This document shows positions 1 through 7,943 of a DNA stretch of 64,000 nucleotides, one piece after another. The DNA is from Rhizobium rhizogenes NBRC 13257. GTDB taxonomy: Bacteria > Pseudomonadota > Alphaproteobacteria > Rhizobiales > Rhizobiaceae. Within the stretch, counting starts at the first letter, position 1. Each line of letters opens with the position of its first letter. The translations under genes and the position numbers were made by a program. The notes under the pieces were generated by a model. That model was not told where the DNA came from, did no database searches, and saw nothing but the letters and a program-made list of their open reading frames with translations. Location of the stretch: assembly GCF_000696095.1 (NCBI RefSeq), contig NZ_BAYX01000024.1, positions 49,101 through 113,100 on the forward strand, written 5' to 3'.

Positions 1-336
1 CTGCGCGAACACGCGCTCGACGTCTGCCGGCTCTCCGGGGCCGGACAGAAATCCTCCTTTCAGGCCACAAGCCTCGAGACGTTGCGCCTGATGGTTGGCG
101 CAAATGTTGGCATCACCCTCCTGCCTACGCTAGCGACCATCGGCCCGATCATGTCATCGGACCAAATCCGTCTCCTGAAATTCAGCGACGGCAACCCGAA
201 GCGCCGTATCGGCCTATGCTGGCGCAGAAGTTCGCCGACTGGCCCGCTTCTGAAGCAGCTGGCGGAGATGTTTCGGGCAACGGCGCGGCAATTGCTGCGC
301 GATGGATCACATCCCGGCGGCTCAACGAGAGATTAG
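1..336 (+). CDS. OxyR-like LysR-family regulator, C-terminal part (cut by window start)
   Basis: The frame is open from base 1 to a TAG at 334-336, about 111 residues, so this is the end of a longer gene. The segment FQATSLETLRLMVGANVGIT followed by LLPTLA is the hallmark of the effector-binding domain of OxyR-type LysR regulators, which sense hydrogen peroxide and activate catalase and peroxidase genes. Only the second half of the substrate-binding domain is visible; the DNA-binding helix-turn-helix lies outside. The Cys in ALDVC near the start sits where OxyR proteins carry one of their redox cysteines (C208 in the E. coli numbering, inferred from the LDVC context). It ends 18 bp before the stop of the convergent next gene. 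Family call is firm, exact OxyR role less so. Confidence 0.8.
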   Translation: MREHALDVCRLSGAGQKSSFQATSLETLRLMVGANVGITLLPTLATIGPIMSSDQIRLLKFSDGNPKRRIGLCWRRSSPTGPLLKQLAEMFRATARQLLRDGSHPGGSTRD

Positions 337-353
337 AAAGGCGCGGCACCAGC

Positions 354-1295
354 TCAACCGGCGCCAGCCTTCGCCTTGAACGCTGCCAAAATATGCGCGG
401 CGACCAACACCTCCGTGCCGCTGAGACCTGCCGAGCAGAACAATGTCGTTTGGTCGGGCGCCTGGCGTGCAACGACCTTACCACTGACGATCGCCGCCAA
501 ATCGACCAGACGCTCGGCACTCGGCGAGCCATGCAGAAAGAACGGCGCCTTATAGGCACGGACCTGCTCGGGAGAGTCGGTGGCGACGAGATCGGCGGCA
601 GCGGCAACATCAAGGCCGAGCTCGTGCTCGTCCACCGTCTTGGGGCCAACGGTATTGATGTGAACCCCCGGCTTCAGCCAGCCTGCTTCGATCACCGGCG
701 TGAGGCTGGTCGTGGCGCAGATCACAATATCGGCGTCGCTCACCGCGCGAAGCGGCGTGTCCACCGGTTCGACCGGAATACCCAGACGCTGCTCCATCTC
801 CAGTGCAAACAGATAGCGCCGTCGCTCGCTGCGGCTATAGACGCGGACATGCGTCAGTTCGCGCACAAGGGCTGCCGCCTCCAACTGCGTGCGGGCTTGC
901 TGGCCGCTGCCGATAATGCCGACCGTCCTGGCTTCGGGGGACGACATATAACGAATGGCGATGCCGCCGATCGCGCCGGTACGAACCTCCCCCAACCGAG
1001 TGCCGATGATGAGGCCTTGAAGCTCCGCCGTTTCGGTCGACCAGACTGCGACAATCTGCTCATGGCGAGGGCCTCTGAACGTATCATAGACCCGAAAGCC
1101 GGCGATGGAGGCATCGTCGAGCGTTCCGCCGATCGTGAAGATCAGGTCTCCTTTTTCGGCAAAGGAAACATTGTGCCTCGGTGGCGAAACCAGGTCCCCC
1201 GCGGATCGGGCAAGGATCGCTTCCTCGATCGCCTCGATGGCGAGCTGCATGACCGGAAGCTGGTCCAGATCACTGTCGCCCAGAATGATCGCCAT
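354..1295 (-). CDS. Ornithine cyclodeaminase / mu-crystallin family protein
   Basis: 313 residues, the usual length of the family. The Rossmann signature GIIGSGQQA (about residues 125-133) and the downstream stretches VDIVICATTS-like (DADIVICATTS) and LKPGVHINTVGP are typical of ornithine cyclodeaminase/mu-crystallin proteins, NAD(P)-dependent enzymes that include ornithine cyclodeaminase, alanine dehydrogenase, and ketimine reductases. Sequence alone does not tell the substrate. A good ribosome binding site (GGAGGAG) lies 3-9 bases before the ATG. The gene stands alone, convergent with the OxyR-like gene; a possible MerR-type promoter lies upstream (see 1333-1352). A second, distinct member of the family occurs at 48739-49743. 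Confidence 0.85.
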   Translation of the reverse strand: MAIILGDSDLDQLPVMQLAIEAIEEAILARSAGDLVSPPRHNVSFAEKGDLIFTIGGTLDDASIAGFRVYDTFRGPRHEQIVAVWSTETAELQGLIIGTRLGEVRTGAIGGIAIRYMSSPEARTVGIIGSGQQARTQLEAAALVRELTHVRVYSRSERRRYLFALEMEQRLGIPVEPVDTPLRAVSDADIVICATTSLTPVIEAGWLKPGVHINTVGPKTVDEHELGLDVAAAADLVATDSPEQVRAYKAPFFLHGSPSAERLVDLAAIVSGKVVARQAPDQTTLFCSAGLSGTEVLVAAHILAAFKAKAGAG

Positions 1296-1611
1296 CAGCT
1301 CCTCCGTCGCTAGCGAATGAACGCATTCTCACACCCCAACCTTAGTTGAGGTCAAGAAAGATTTCCGCGCAAATGGCCAAGATACCAAGCCGGATCGACG
1401 AAAGAACAAGCTGCGCGTTCAGCAGCCCCCCACGGAAACAGCCGCTCGGTCGATTCCGGGATTGTGCGCGTCACGAAATCTCTTTGAACCAGAAGCTACC
1501 TGCGAAGGATCTTCACTGATTCGTTTGTTTCAAATGCGATTTCCTTCGAAAGAGATCCACTCGCAGCATACGGCACGGCCAACTCATTAGTCGGATAATA
1601 TTATCACGGCA
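1296..1611. other. Intergenic region between cyclodeaminase-family gene and hydrolase gene
   Basis: 316 bp without a convincing reading frame. It holds the promoter of the leftward gene at 354-1295 (candidate operator at 1333-1352). The right part (1361-1611) is AT-richer than the genes around it and shows nothing I can assign. Confidence 0.5.
1333..1352 (-). promoter_or_regulatory. Candidate MerR/SoxR-type promoter-operator
   Basis: On the minus strand the sequence TTGACCTCAACTAAGGTTGG starts a -35-like TTGACC followed by a 20-bp imperfect dyad (ACCTCAACTA / AGGTTGGGGT, 7 of 10 paired) and an AGAAT-like -10 about 19-20 bp downstream. A dyad sitting in an overlong spacer is the layout of MerR-family promoters, and ACCTCAA...TTGAGGT is close to the SoxR-like consensus. 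It is about 40 bp upstream of the start codon of the cyclodeaminase-family gene. No MerR regulator is in the window, so the regulator would act from elsewhere. Confidence 0.35.
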
Positions 1612-2526
1612 TCAGTCATGCTCCGAAAGGAACTCGGAGACGGTTGCCAGGCAAAGCTCCTTTTCCTCGACATGCGGCATATGGCTGGAATGCTCGAAGA
1701 GCACCCATTTACAGCCGGCGACGCGGTCGACATAGGGCTTGACGACATCGGGCGTCGCCTCGTCGAATTTGCCGGAGATCAGCAGCGTCGGGGCTCCGAT
1801 CAAAGGCAGGCGGTCCTCGATGGTCCAGTCCTTCATCGTGCCGATGACATGGAATTCGGTCGGCCCGTTCATGTTGCGATAGACCGTATTGTCCTCGTCC
1901 ATGATCGCGAAGGTGCGCGCCACTTCTGGTGGCCAGGGGACGACGCGGCAGACATGCCGGTCGTAGAAGACGCGGGAGGCGGTGATGTATTCCGGATCGG
2001 TGATCGTGCCAGCCTCTTCGTGTTTCAGAAGCGTATCCTGCACATGCTGCGGCAGCTCGCGGCGGAGCCGATTGGCCTCGGAAACCCAGGTGTGCATGTT
2101 CGCCGGTGAATTGGCGATGACGAGTGCCTTCAGCCCCTTCGGCTGGCGCACCGCATGTTCCGCACCCAGCATGCCGCCCCAGGACTGGCCGAGGAAAGCA
2201 TAGCGATCCTGGATGCCGAGATACTTCAGCAATGCACCCAGCTCTTCGAGGAACAGCGCCGGCGTCCAGAAATCGGGGCCTTTTTCCGGCAGACGCGTGG
2301 AGTTGCCATTGCCGAGCTGATCGTAATGGATGACGGCGCGGCCGTCGATCTCGGTGATGCCCTTGAAGGAATCGACATAGTCATGCGTGCAGCCGGGGCC
2401 ACCATGGGCGACGACGAGGGGCAGCTTGCCGCTATCGAGCGATCCGGTGATGCGATACCAGGTCTGGTATTCGCGAAAGGGCAGGAAGGCTTCTTTCGAT
2501 GCGACGGCGGCCACGGGTTTCTCCAT
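1612..2526 (-). CDS. pip: Proline iminopeptidase-family alpha/beta hydrolase (first paralogue)
   Basis: 304 residues. An alpha/beta hydrolase with the oxyanion-hole motif HGGPG (VAHGGPGCTHDY), the nucleophile elbow GQSWGG, and a C-terminal Asp (GKFDEATP) and His (SSHMPH) that complete the triad. This is the proline iminopeptidase/amino-acid amidase family, which removes N-terminal residues from small peptides or amides in the cytoplasm. It lies 53 bp downstream of the luxR-type gene in the same direction, so they can be co-transcribed. A luxR solo next to pip is the known arrangement of plant-responsive OryR/PsoR/PipR regulators. The real substrate is unknown. It has a divergent paralogue at 3490-4380; about 35-40 percent identity by eye. 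Confidence 0.85.
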   Translation of the reverse strand: MEKPVAAVASKEAFLPFREYQTWYRITGSLDSGKLPLVVAHGGPGCTHDYVDSFKGITEIDGRAVIHYDQLGNGNSTRLPEKGPDFWTPALFLEELGALLKYLGIQDRYAFLGQSWGGMLGAEHAVRQPKGLKALVIANSPANMHTWVSEANRLRRELPQHVQDTLLKHEEAGTITDPEYITASRVFYDRHVCRVVPWPPEVARTFAIMDEDNTVYRNMNGPTEFHVIGTMKDWTIEDRLPLIGAPTLLISGKFDEATPDVVKPYVDRVAGCKWVLFEHSSHMPHVEEKELCLATVSEFLSEHD

Positions 2527-2579
2527 CTCGTTGACAAGGACGGAGGAGCATAACGCGGCCTCAAGGCCTGGGGCAGCTA

Positions 2580-3362
2580 TCAGAAGTTATAGGATGGCTC
2601 GTTATCCAGAAGCCGATAATGCGTGGCGCGCACCACCGCCTGCGTGCGGTTCTTGGCGCCCAGCTTTTTCGCCGCCGAATTCAGATGCATGACGACGGTC
2701 GGAACCGAACGATCGATGATGCGCGAGATTTCCTTAGCCGAAAGCCCCTCGGCCGAATGACGCAGGCACTCCCGCTCCCGCTCCGTCAGCCGCATCTTGC
2801 CGACGCTGCGCGCGCTGGAATCGAAAAGCGCATAGGCGCTCTCATGAAAGACATGCGCGAGCAGGCCGAAATCGGCGATGTAGCGCAGCGCATTGCGCTC
2901 GAAATCCTTGTTCGCCCCGAAACGGATGCCGGTGACCGTCGCATAATCGCCGCGCGGCATGTGCACCGGCACGGTAACACCCGTCGACATATCGCGTTCG
3001 TTGAGGTAGCGCGCAACCGGTTCGGTATTTTCTCCCAGATAGCGGTTGATCGCCGTATCGGCCTCGACATTGTAATTCCAGAAAAACGGCGCCGAGGTGC
3101 GCAGCGCCACCTGCTGCACCGGATCGATGCGGAAATAGCCGCGGTCGAACCAGTATTCGAGCATATCGTCGGAAATATTGCGCAGCTTCAGAAACGAAGG
3201 AACCATAAGCTCACCGTCGAGATCGAAGGGTACCGGCGTGTAGTCGTAGACCAGGGCTTCGAAACCGAGCTGTTGCATCGCCTCGAAAGCCTGGTCGATC
3301 CGTCCGTCCAGCGTATCATGCGCCGTAAACTTGCGTCTGATCGTTCCGATTTCGTCAAGCAT
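2580..3362 (-). CDS. LuxR-family solo regulator of the plant-signal (PipR/OryR) type
   Basis: 260 residues from the ATG at 3362, which has GGAG 6 bases upstream; a GTG at 3401 in the same frame would add 13 residues and lacks a better site. Residues 20-170 form an autoinducer-binding domain and 190-260 a GerE-type helix-turn-helix (LTERERECLRHSAEGLSAKE). Asp80, Pro81 and Trp95 match D70, P71 and W85 of TraR, but the residues at TraR positions 57 and 61 are Met67 and Trp71. The Met57/Trp61 pair is the known mark of the LuxR solos that answer plant-derived compounds instead of acyl-homoserine lactones. No luxI is present. Flanking pip genes and a peptide importer match the PipR locus of Pseudomonas GM79. 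It probably controls both neighbours. Confidence 0.85.
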   Translation of the reverse strand: MLDEIGTIRRKFTAHDTLDGRIDQAFEAMQQLGFEALVYDYTPVPFDLDGELMVPSFLKLRNISDDMLEYWFDRGYFRIDPVQQVALRTSAPFFWNYNVEADTAINRYLGENTEPVARYLNERDMSTGVTVPVHMPRGDYATVTGIRFGANKDFERNALRYIADFGLLAHVFHESAYALFDSSARSVGKMRLTERERECLRHSAEGLSAKEISRIIDRSVPTVVMHLNSAAKKLGAKNRTQAVVRATHYRLLDNEPSYNF

Positions 3363-3489
3363 GGAGAACTCCGGCTTACATCCAGACTCCGACCCTATCA
3401 CTTCTTATAGCTGGTGTGGATCGCGGTTTACGGTAAAAATTTAATCATGCCCAAATGTTGAGCAAGAAGAATTTTGCCGGAGTAAGCTG

Positions 3490-4380
3490 ATGTGGCGCGA
3501 AATGCAGCCGGACGAACGCATGGAGGTCGAAGTCGATGGGCGTAAGGTGATTGCCTATAGCTTCGGTTCCGGCGCAGAGACCGTCTTCTGTCTGAACGGC
3601 GGCCCCGGCCTTCCCTGCGACTATCTGCGCGAGGCGCATTCCTGCCTTGTCGACCGAGGTTATCGCGTCGTTGCCTTCGACCAACTTGGAACCGGCGCCT
3701 CCGACCGCCCCACCGATCCGGCTCTCTGGACCATCGGCCGCTATGTCGAAGAAACCGAAACCGTTCGCAAGGCGCTTGGCCTCGGCAAAGTCCATATGCT
3801 CGGCCATTCCTGGGGCGGCTGGCTCGCGATCGACTATGCGCTCACCTATCCCGAAAACCTCCAGACGCTGATCCTCGAAGACACCGTCGCCGACATGCCG
3901 CACCTGATCTCGGAACTGGAGCGGCTGCGTGCAGCGCTTGGCTCGGAAACGGTGGCGATGATGCAAAAGCATGAGGCGCAAGGCACCTACGATCACCCGG
4001 AATACATGGCCGCCGTGACGATCCTCAATTACCGCCATGTCTGTCGCCTGCCGGAATGGCCCGCACCTGTGCGCCGTTCGCTCGACGATTGGAACATGGG
4101 GCCTTACGCGACGATGCAGGGGCCGAACGAATTCCTCTATATCGGCAATCTCAAGGACTGGAACCGCATCCCGGACCTGCCGCGCATGACCGTGCCGACG
4201 CTGATCACCGTCGGCGAGCACGACGAGCTGACGCCCGCCTGCGCGCTGCGCATGAAGCTTGCCATTCCGAATGCCGAACTCAAGGTGTTTGCGAACGCGA
4301 GCCACATGCCCTTCTATGAAAACCCCGGCGATTATTATCCCGCACTTCTCGATTTCCTGGCGAGGCACAGGCAGGCATGA
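3490..4380 (+). CDS. pip: Proline iminopeptidase-family alpha/beta hydrolase (second paralogue)
   Basis: 296 residues, ATG at 3490 with GGAG 9 bases upstream. Nucleophile elbow GHSWGG, acid residue in GEHDELTP, and His in ASHMPF form the catalytic triad. The oxyanion motif reads NGGPG in place of HGGPG. Divergent from the luxR-type gene with 127 bp between starts, and first gene of what looks like an operon with the peptide importer at 4432-9458. The job suggested by context is to cleave or deacylate a small imported peptide or amide signal or nutrient. Substrate not predictable from sequence. Confidence 0.85.
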   Translation: MWREMQPDERMEVEVDGRKVIAYSFGSGAETVFCLNGGPGLPCDYLREAHSCLVDRGYRVVAFDQLGTGASDRPTDPALWTIGRYVEETETVRKALGLGKVHMLGHSWGGWLAIDYALTYPENLQTLILEDTVADMPHLISELERLRAALGSETVAMMQKHEAQGTYDHPEYMAAVTILNYRHVCRLPEWPAPVRRSLDDWNMGPYATMQGPNEFLYIGNLKDWNRIPDLPRMTVPTLITVGEHDELTPACALRMKLAIPNAELKVFANASHMPFYENPGDYYPALLDFLARHRQA

Positions 4381-4431
4381 TGCGACAGGAAGCGTTCAAC
4401 GACCGAAGAAGGCAAGGGAGCGAGCGTCACC

Positions 4432-5370
4432 ATGCATCGCTATAGGTTCGTTCTCAGCCGCCCGCTGCAATTCCTGCCCGTCATTTTCGGCATCAGCGTC
4501 ATTACCTTCATCCTGGTGCGCCTCATTCCCGGCGATCCCGCCCGCAATATTCTTGGCACGCGCGCGACGCCGACGGCGCTGGCCAATATCCGCGCCCAAT
4601 ATGGCCTCGATCAGCCGATCTGGCTGCAATACTTCTACTTCCTGAAGAACCTCGCCAATGGCGAGATGGGCAAGTCCATCCTCTACAAGATCGATGTGCT
4701 GAAGCTGATTTCCACCCGCATCGAGCCGACGGTGGCGCTGGTCGTTGCCAGCGTCATCCTGTCGATCCTCATCGCCGTGCCGATGGCGGCGATTGCCGCC
4801 CGCAACAGTGGCCGCGCCGCCGACCATATCGTGCGGATCGTCTCCACCTTCGGCATCGGCTTTCCGCCTTTCTGGCTCGGCTTGATGCTCATCATTCTCT
4901 TCAGCGTCGATCTCGGCATGCTTCCGGTCTCCGGCTACGGCGAGACGCTTGGTGACAAGCTCTTGCATCTCATCCTGCCGAGTCTGACCATCGCGCTGTC
5001 GCTGTCGACAGTGCTGACCCGCAGCCTGCGCGCCGCGATGATCGAATCCCTGAAATCGGACGTGGCGACGGCGGCGCGGGCGCGTGGCATGCCGGAGAGC
5101 ATCGTTTTCTGGCGGCATGTGGTGCCGAATTCGCTGGTGCCGACCATCAACCTGCTGGCGGTCAATATCGGCTGGCTGATCGGCGGCACTGTCGTTGTCG
5201 AAAGCGTCTTTGCGCTGCCTGGCATGGGCCAGCTTCTGGTGCGCGCCATCTTCTCGCGCGATTACATGGTGGTTCAGGGCGTCGCCATGGTCTTTGCCTG
5301 CGCCACTGTGCTCGTCAATTTCCTGGCCGACATCGTCACCGTCGCCGCAGACCCACGGGTGACCATATGA
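4432..5370 (+). CDS. Peptide/opine ABC transporter permease, DppB-like
   Basis: 312 residues. N-terminal helix followed by the family opening (LVRLIPGDPARNILG) and the periplasmic loop, then five further hydrophobic segments; the EAA loop that contacts the ATPase is around residues 215-235 (VATAARARGMPE). This is the DppB/OppB type permease of family-5 (peptide, nickel, opine) importers in the inner membrane. GGGAG lies 11 bases before the ATG. Its stop overlaps the start of the next permease gene by 4 nt, showing translational coupling. Confidence 0.9.
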   Translation: MHRYRFVLSRPLQFLPVIFGISVITFILVRLIPGDPARNILGTRATPTALANIRAQYGLDQPIWLQYFYFLKNLANGEMGKSILYKIDVLKLISTRIEPTVALVVASVILSILIAVPMAAIAARNSGRAADHIVRIVSTFGIGFPPFWLGLMLIILFSVDLGMLPVSGYGETLGDKLLHLILPSLTIALSLSTVLTRSLRAAMIESLKSDVATAARARGMPESIVFWRHVVPNSLVPTINLLAVNIGWLIGGTVVVESVFALPGMGQLLVRAIFSRDYMVVQGVAMVFACATVLVNFLADIVTVAADPRVTI

Positions 5371-6218
5371 GCCTCCAGGCAACCGCTCCTGTTTCCATCG
5401 CCTGGCGCCATCTTCTCGGCAAGCGGCTCACTCTCGTCATCGGCGGCGGCATTCTCCTGTTCTTTCTGTTGGCGGCGCTCGGCGCTCCGCTGATCGCACC
5501 CTACGATCCGATCCTGCAGAATGCCGATGTCCGCCTACAGGCGCCGTCTTTGCTTCATCCCTTCGGCACCGATAATTTCGGCCGCGATATCCTCTCGCGC
5601 GTCCTCTGGGGCACCCGTATCGACCTGCAGATTGCCGTGATCGGCGTTGTCTTTCCCTTCCTGATCGGCACGACCATCGGCACCATCGCCGGCTTCTTCG
5701 GTGGCGTGATCGATGCAGTCTTCATGCGGATTGTCGACATCATCCTCGCCTTTCCCTTTCTAGTGCTGATGCTGTCGATCATCGCCATTCTCGGACCGGG
5801 GCTGAGCAGCTTCTATATCGCCATGGCGCTGGTTGGCTGGGTCTCCTATGCCCGCCTCATCCGCGCGCAGATGCTGGTGCTGAAGAACAGCGACTATGCG
5901 GTTGCCGCCGTCAGCCTCGGCTTCAGCCGCTTCCGCATCATGTTCCGCCATCTGCTGCCGAATGCCATCGCCGGCTCGATCGTCTTTTCGATGTCGGATG
6001 CCGTGCTCGTTCTGCTGAGCGGCGCCGCCGTCAGCTATCTCGGCCTTGGGGTACAGCCGCCGCTGGCCGAATGGGGTGTGATGGTCGCCGAAGGCCAGAG
6101 CTTTATCACCACGGCCTGGTGGATCACGCTGTTTCCCGGCCTCTCCATCGTCTGCCTCGCCTTCGGTTTCAGCATGCTGGGCGATGCGCTCGGCGAATTG
6201 CTGGGGGTACACGAATGA
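5367..6218 (+). CDS. Peptide/opine ABC transporter permease, DppC-like
   Basis: 283 residues. The N-terminal cytoplasmic stretch and first helix are followed by the typical HPFGTDNFGRDILSRVLWG segment of DppC/OppC proteins, then five hydrophobic segments and an EAA loop (VAAVSLGFSRFRIM). It pairs with the DppB-like protein to make the channel of the importer. Starts inside the stop of the upstream gene (ATGA at 5367) and its own TGA overlaps the ATG of the ATPase gene at 6215. Confidence 0.9.
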   Translation: MSLQATAPVSIAWRHLLGKRLTLVIGGGILLFFLLAALGAPLIAPYDPILQNADVRLQAPSLLHPFGTDNFGRDILSRVLWGTRIDLQIAVIGVVFPFLIGTTIGTIAGFFGGVIDAVFMRIVDIILAFPFLVLMLSIIAILGPGLSSFYIAMALVGWVSYARLIRAQMLVLKNSDYAVAAVSLGFSRFRIMFRHLLPNAIAGSIVFSMSDAVLVLLSGAAVSYLGLGVQPPLAEWGVMVAEGQSFITTAWWITLFPGLSIVCLAFGFSMLGDALGELLGVHE

Positions 6219-7924
6219 GCGCCTCCGTCCTTTCCGTCCGCGATCTCACCGTCAAGGCGCATCTCGACAGCGGCGAGCGCATACTGCTCGATGCCGTATC
6301 GCTCGATCTCGCCAAGGGAGAAATCCTCGGCCTTGTCGGCGAAAGCGGCTCCGGCAAGAGCCTGCTCTGCCGCTCGCTGATCCGCCTCCTTCCCTCCTCG
6401 CTGTTGAAGATCGAGAGCGGCAGTGTTCTGCTTGAGGGTCGCGATCTGACGAGGATCAGCGACGCCGAGATGCTGAAGGTGCGCGGCGGCGAGATCGGCA
6501 TGATCTTCCAAAACCCGACCAGCCATCTCGATCCGGTCATGCGGATCGGCAACCAGATCGCCGAGGGCATCCGCTATCATCAGGGTCTCAACGCCCGCGA
6601 AGCGCGCGCTGCTGCCATCGAAATCCTCGGCCAGGTCGGTTTTCCCGATCCTATCAGCCAATATGAGAGCTATCCGCACGAATTCTCCGGCGGCATGCGC
6701 CAGCGGGCGATGATCGGCGTCGCCCTGTCCTGCAATCCGAAGATCCTGATCGCCGACGAGCCGACGACCGCGCTCGACGTCACCATTCAGGCGCAGATCC
6801 TCAAGCTCCTGATGGACATCCGCGACAAGCGCGGTCTCTCCATCATCCTCATCACTCATGATCTCGGCATCGTCGCCCAGACCTGCGACCGCATCGCCGT
6901 GATGCGCGGCGGCAAACTCTTGGAGGACGGTCCGAAACGGACGCTCCTGTCGCAGCCGCGGCATCCCTACACGATCGACCTGATCAAGAGCCATCCGTCG
7001 ATGCCCGATGAGACTGTTCCTGTCGCGGAAACGGCGAAAGACGATGCGCCCCTCAAGCCGCTCCTCGAAATCGACGACCTGCACGTCCGCTTCAATGTCG
7101 GCGGCGGCCTCTTCAAGGGCAGCGGCGCCAAAACGGTCAACGCCGTCTCGGGCGTCAGCCTGCGACTGATGCCCGGCGAGACGGTCGGGATTGTCGGCGA
7201 ATCCGGCAGCGGCAAGAGCACGCTTGCCCGCGCCATCCTTGGCCTGACACCGCTCTCCTCCGGCCATATCACCTTCGATGGTATCGACCTGGCGCAGCAG
7301 AGAACGGCGGGCCTCGCCAAGCTCAGGCGTGAGGCGGCGATGGTGTTCCAGGACCCCTATAATGCGCTCAATCCGCGCCTGACGATCGGTCAGATGCTCA
7401 CCGAAGTGCTCAAGGTGCGGGGCAAGGTGGCATCCGCCGACATCCCCGCCCGCGTCGGCGAGTTGCTCGATCTCGTCGGGCTGGAGCGCGAATTCGCCAA
7501 GCGCAAGCCGCGCAGCATGAGCGGTGGCCAGTGCCAGCGCGCCGGTATCGCCCGGGCGCTTGCCGTCGACCCGCAGCTTATCATCGCCGACGAATGCGTC
7601 GCCGCGCTCGACGTCACCATCCAGGCGCAGATCATCGAGCTTTTTCGCGAATTGACGCGGAAGATGAACCTGACCCTGCTCTTCATCGCCCACGACCTCG
7701 CCATCGTCCGCAATCTCTGCCAACGCACCGTCGTGATGTATCGCGGTGAGATCGTCGAGGAAGGCCCGTCCGAGGAGGTCTTCGCGCGCCCGAAACACCC
7801 CTATACGGCCTCGCTCATCGCCGCCATTCCGGACATCGATCCGGACAAGCAGCTCTTTGCCGGCACCGATCTTCGCGGCGAAAGCAGCGTTGCCGAAATC
7901 CTGCCTTTCAAACGCATGCCATAA
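6215..7924 (+). CDS. Peptide ABC transporter ATPase, fused DppD-DppF type
   Basis: 569 residues with two complete ATPase domains in one chain, as in GsiA and YejF. First domain: Walker A GESGSGKS (about residue 45), signature FSGGMRQRAM, Walker B ILIADEPTTALD. Second domain (from about residue 285): Walker A GESGSGKS, signature MSGGQCQRAG, Walker B LIIADECVAALD, where the Cys replaces the usual Pro. Each half ends with the oligopeptide-type motif for substrate-importer ATPases (RHPYT, KHPYT). The start was taken at the ATG overlapping the stop of the DppC-like gene; earlier in-frame starts would lie inside that gene. Confidence 0.9.
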   Translation: MSASVLSVRDLTVKAHLDSGERILLDAVSLDLAKGEILGLVGESGSGKSLLCRSLIRLLPSSLLKIESGSVLLEGRDLTRISDAEMLKVRGGEIGMIFQNPTSHLDPVMRIGNQIAEGIRYHQGLNAREARAAAIEILGQVGFPDPISQYESYPHEFSGGMRQRAMIGVALSCNPKILIADEPTTALDVTIQAQILKLLMDIRDKRGLSIILITHDLGIVAQTCDRIAVMRGGKLLEDGPKRTLLSQPRHPYTIDLIKSHPSMPDETVPVAETAKDDAPLKPLLEIDDLHVRFNVGGGLFKGSGAKTVNAVSGVSLRLMPGETVGIVGESGSGKSTLARAILGLTPLSSGHITFDGIDLAQQRTAGLAKLRREAAMVFQDPYNALNPRLTIGQMLTEVLKVRGKVASADIPARVGELLDLVGLEREFAKRKPRSMSGGQCQRAGIARALAVDPQLIIADECVAALDVTIQAQIIELFRELTRKMNLTLLFIAHDLAIVRNLCQRTVVMYRGEIVEEGPSEEVFARPKHPYTASLIAAIPDIDPDKQLFAGTDLRGESSVAEILPFKRMP

Positions 7925-7943
7925 CAACCAAGGGAACGATCTT

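Noticed and set aside
3402..3489. Lux-type box between the LuxR solo and the second pip gene
   Set aside because: Only 4-bp arms (CTAT...ATAG at 3394-3409) could be found; too weak to call without comparison to relatives.
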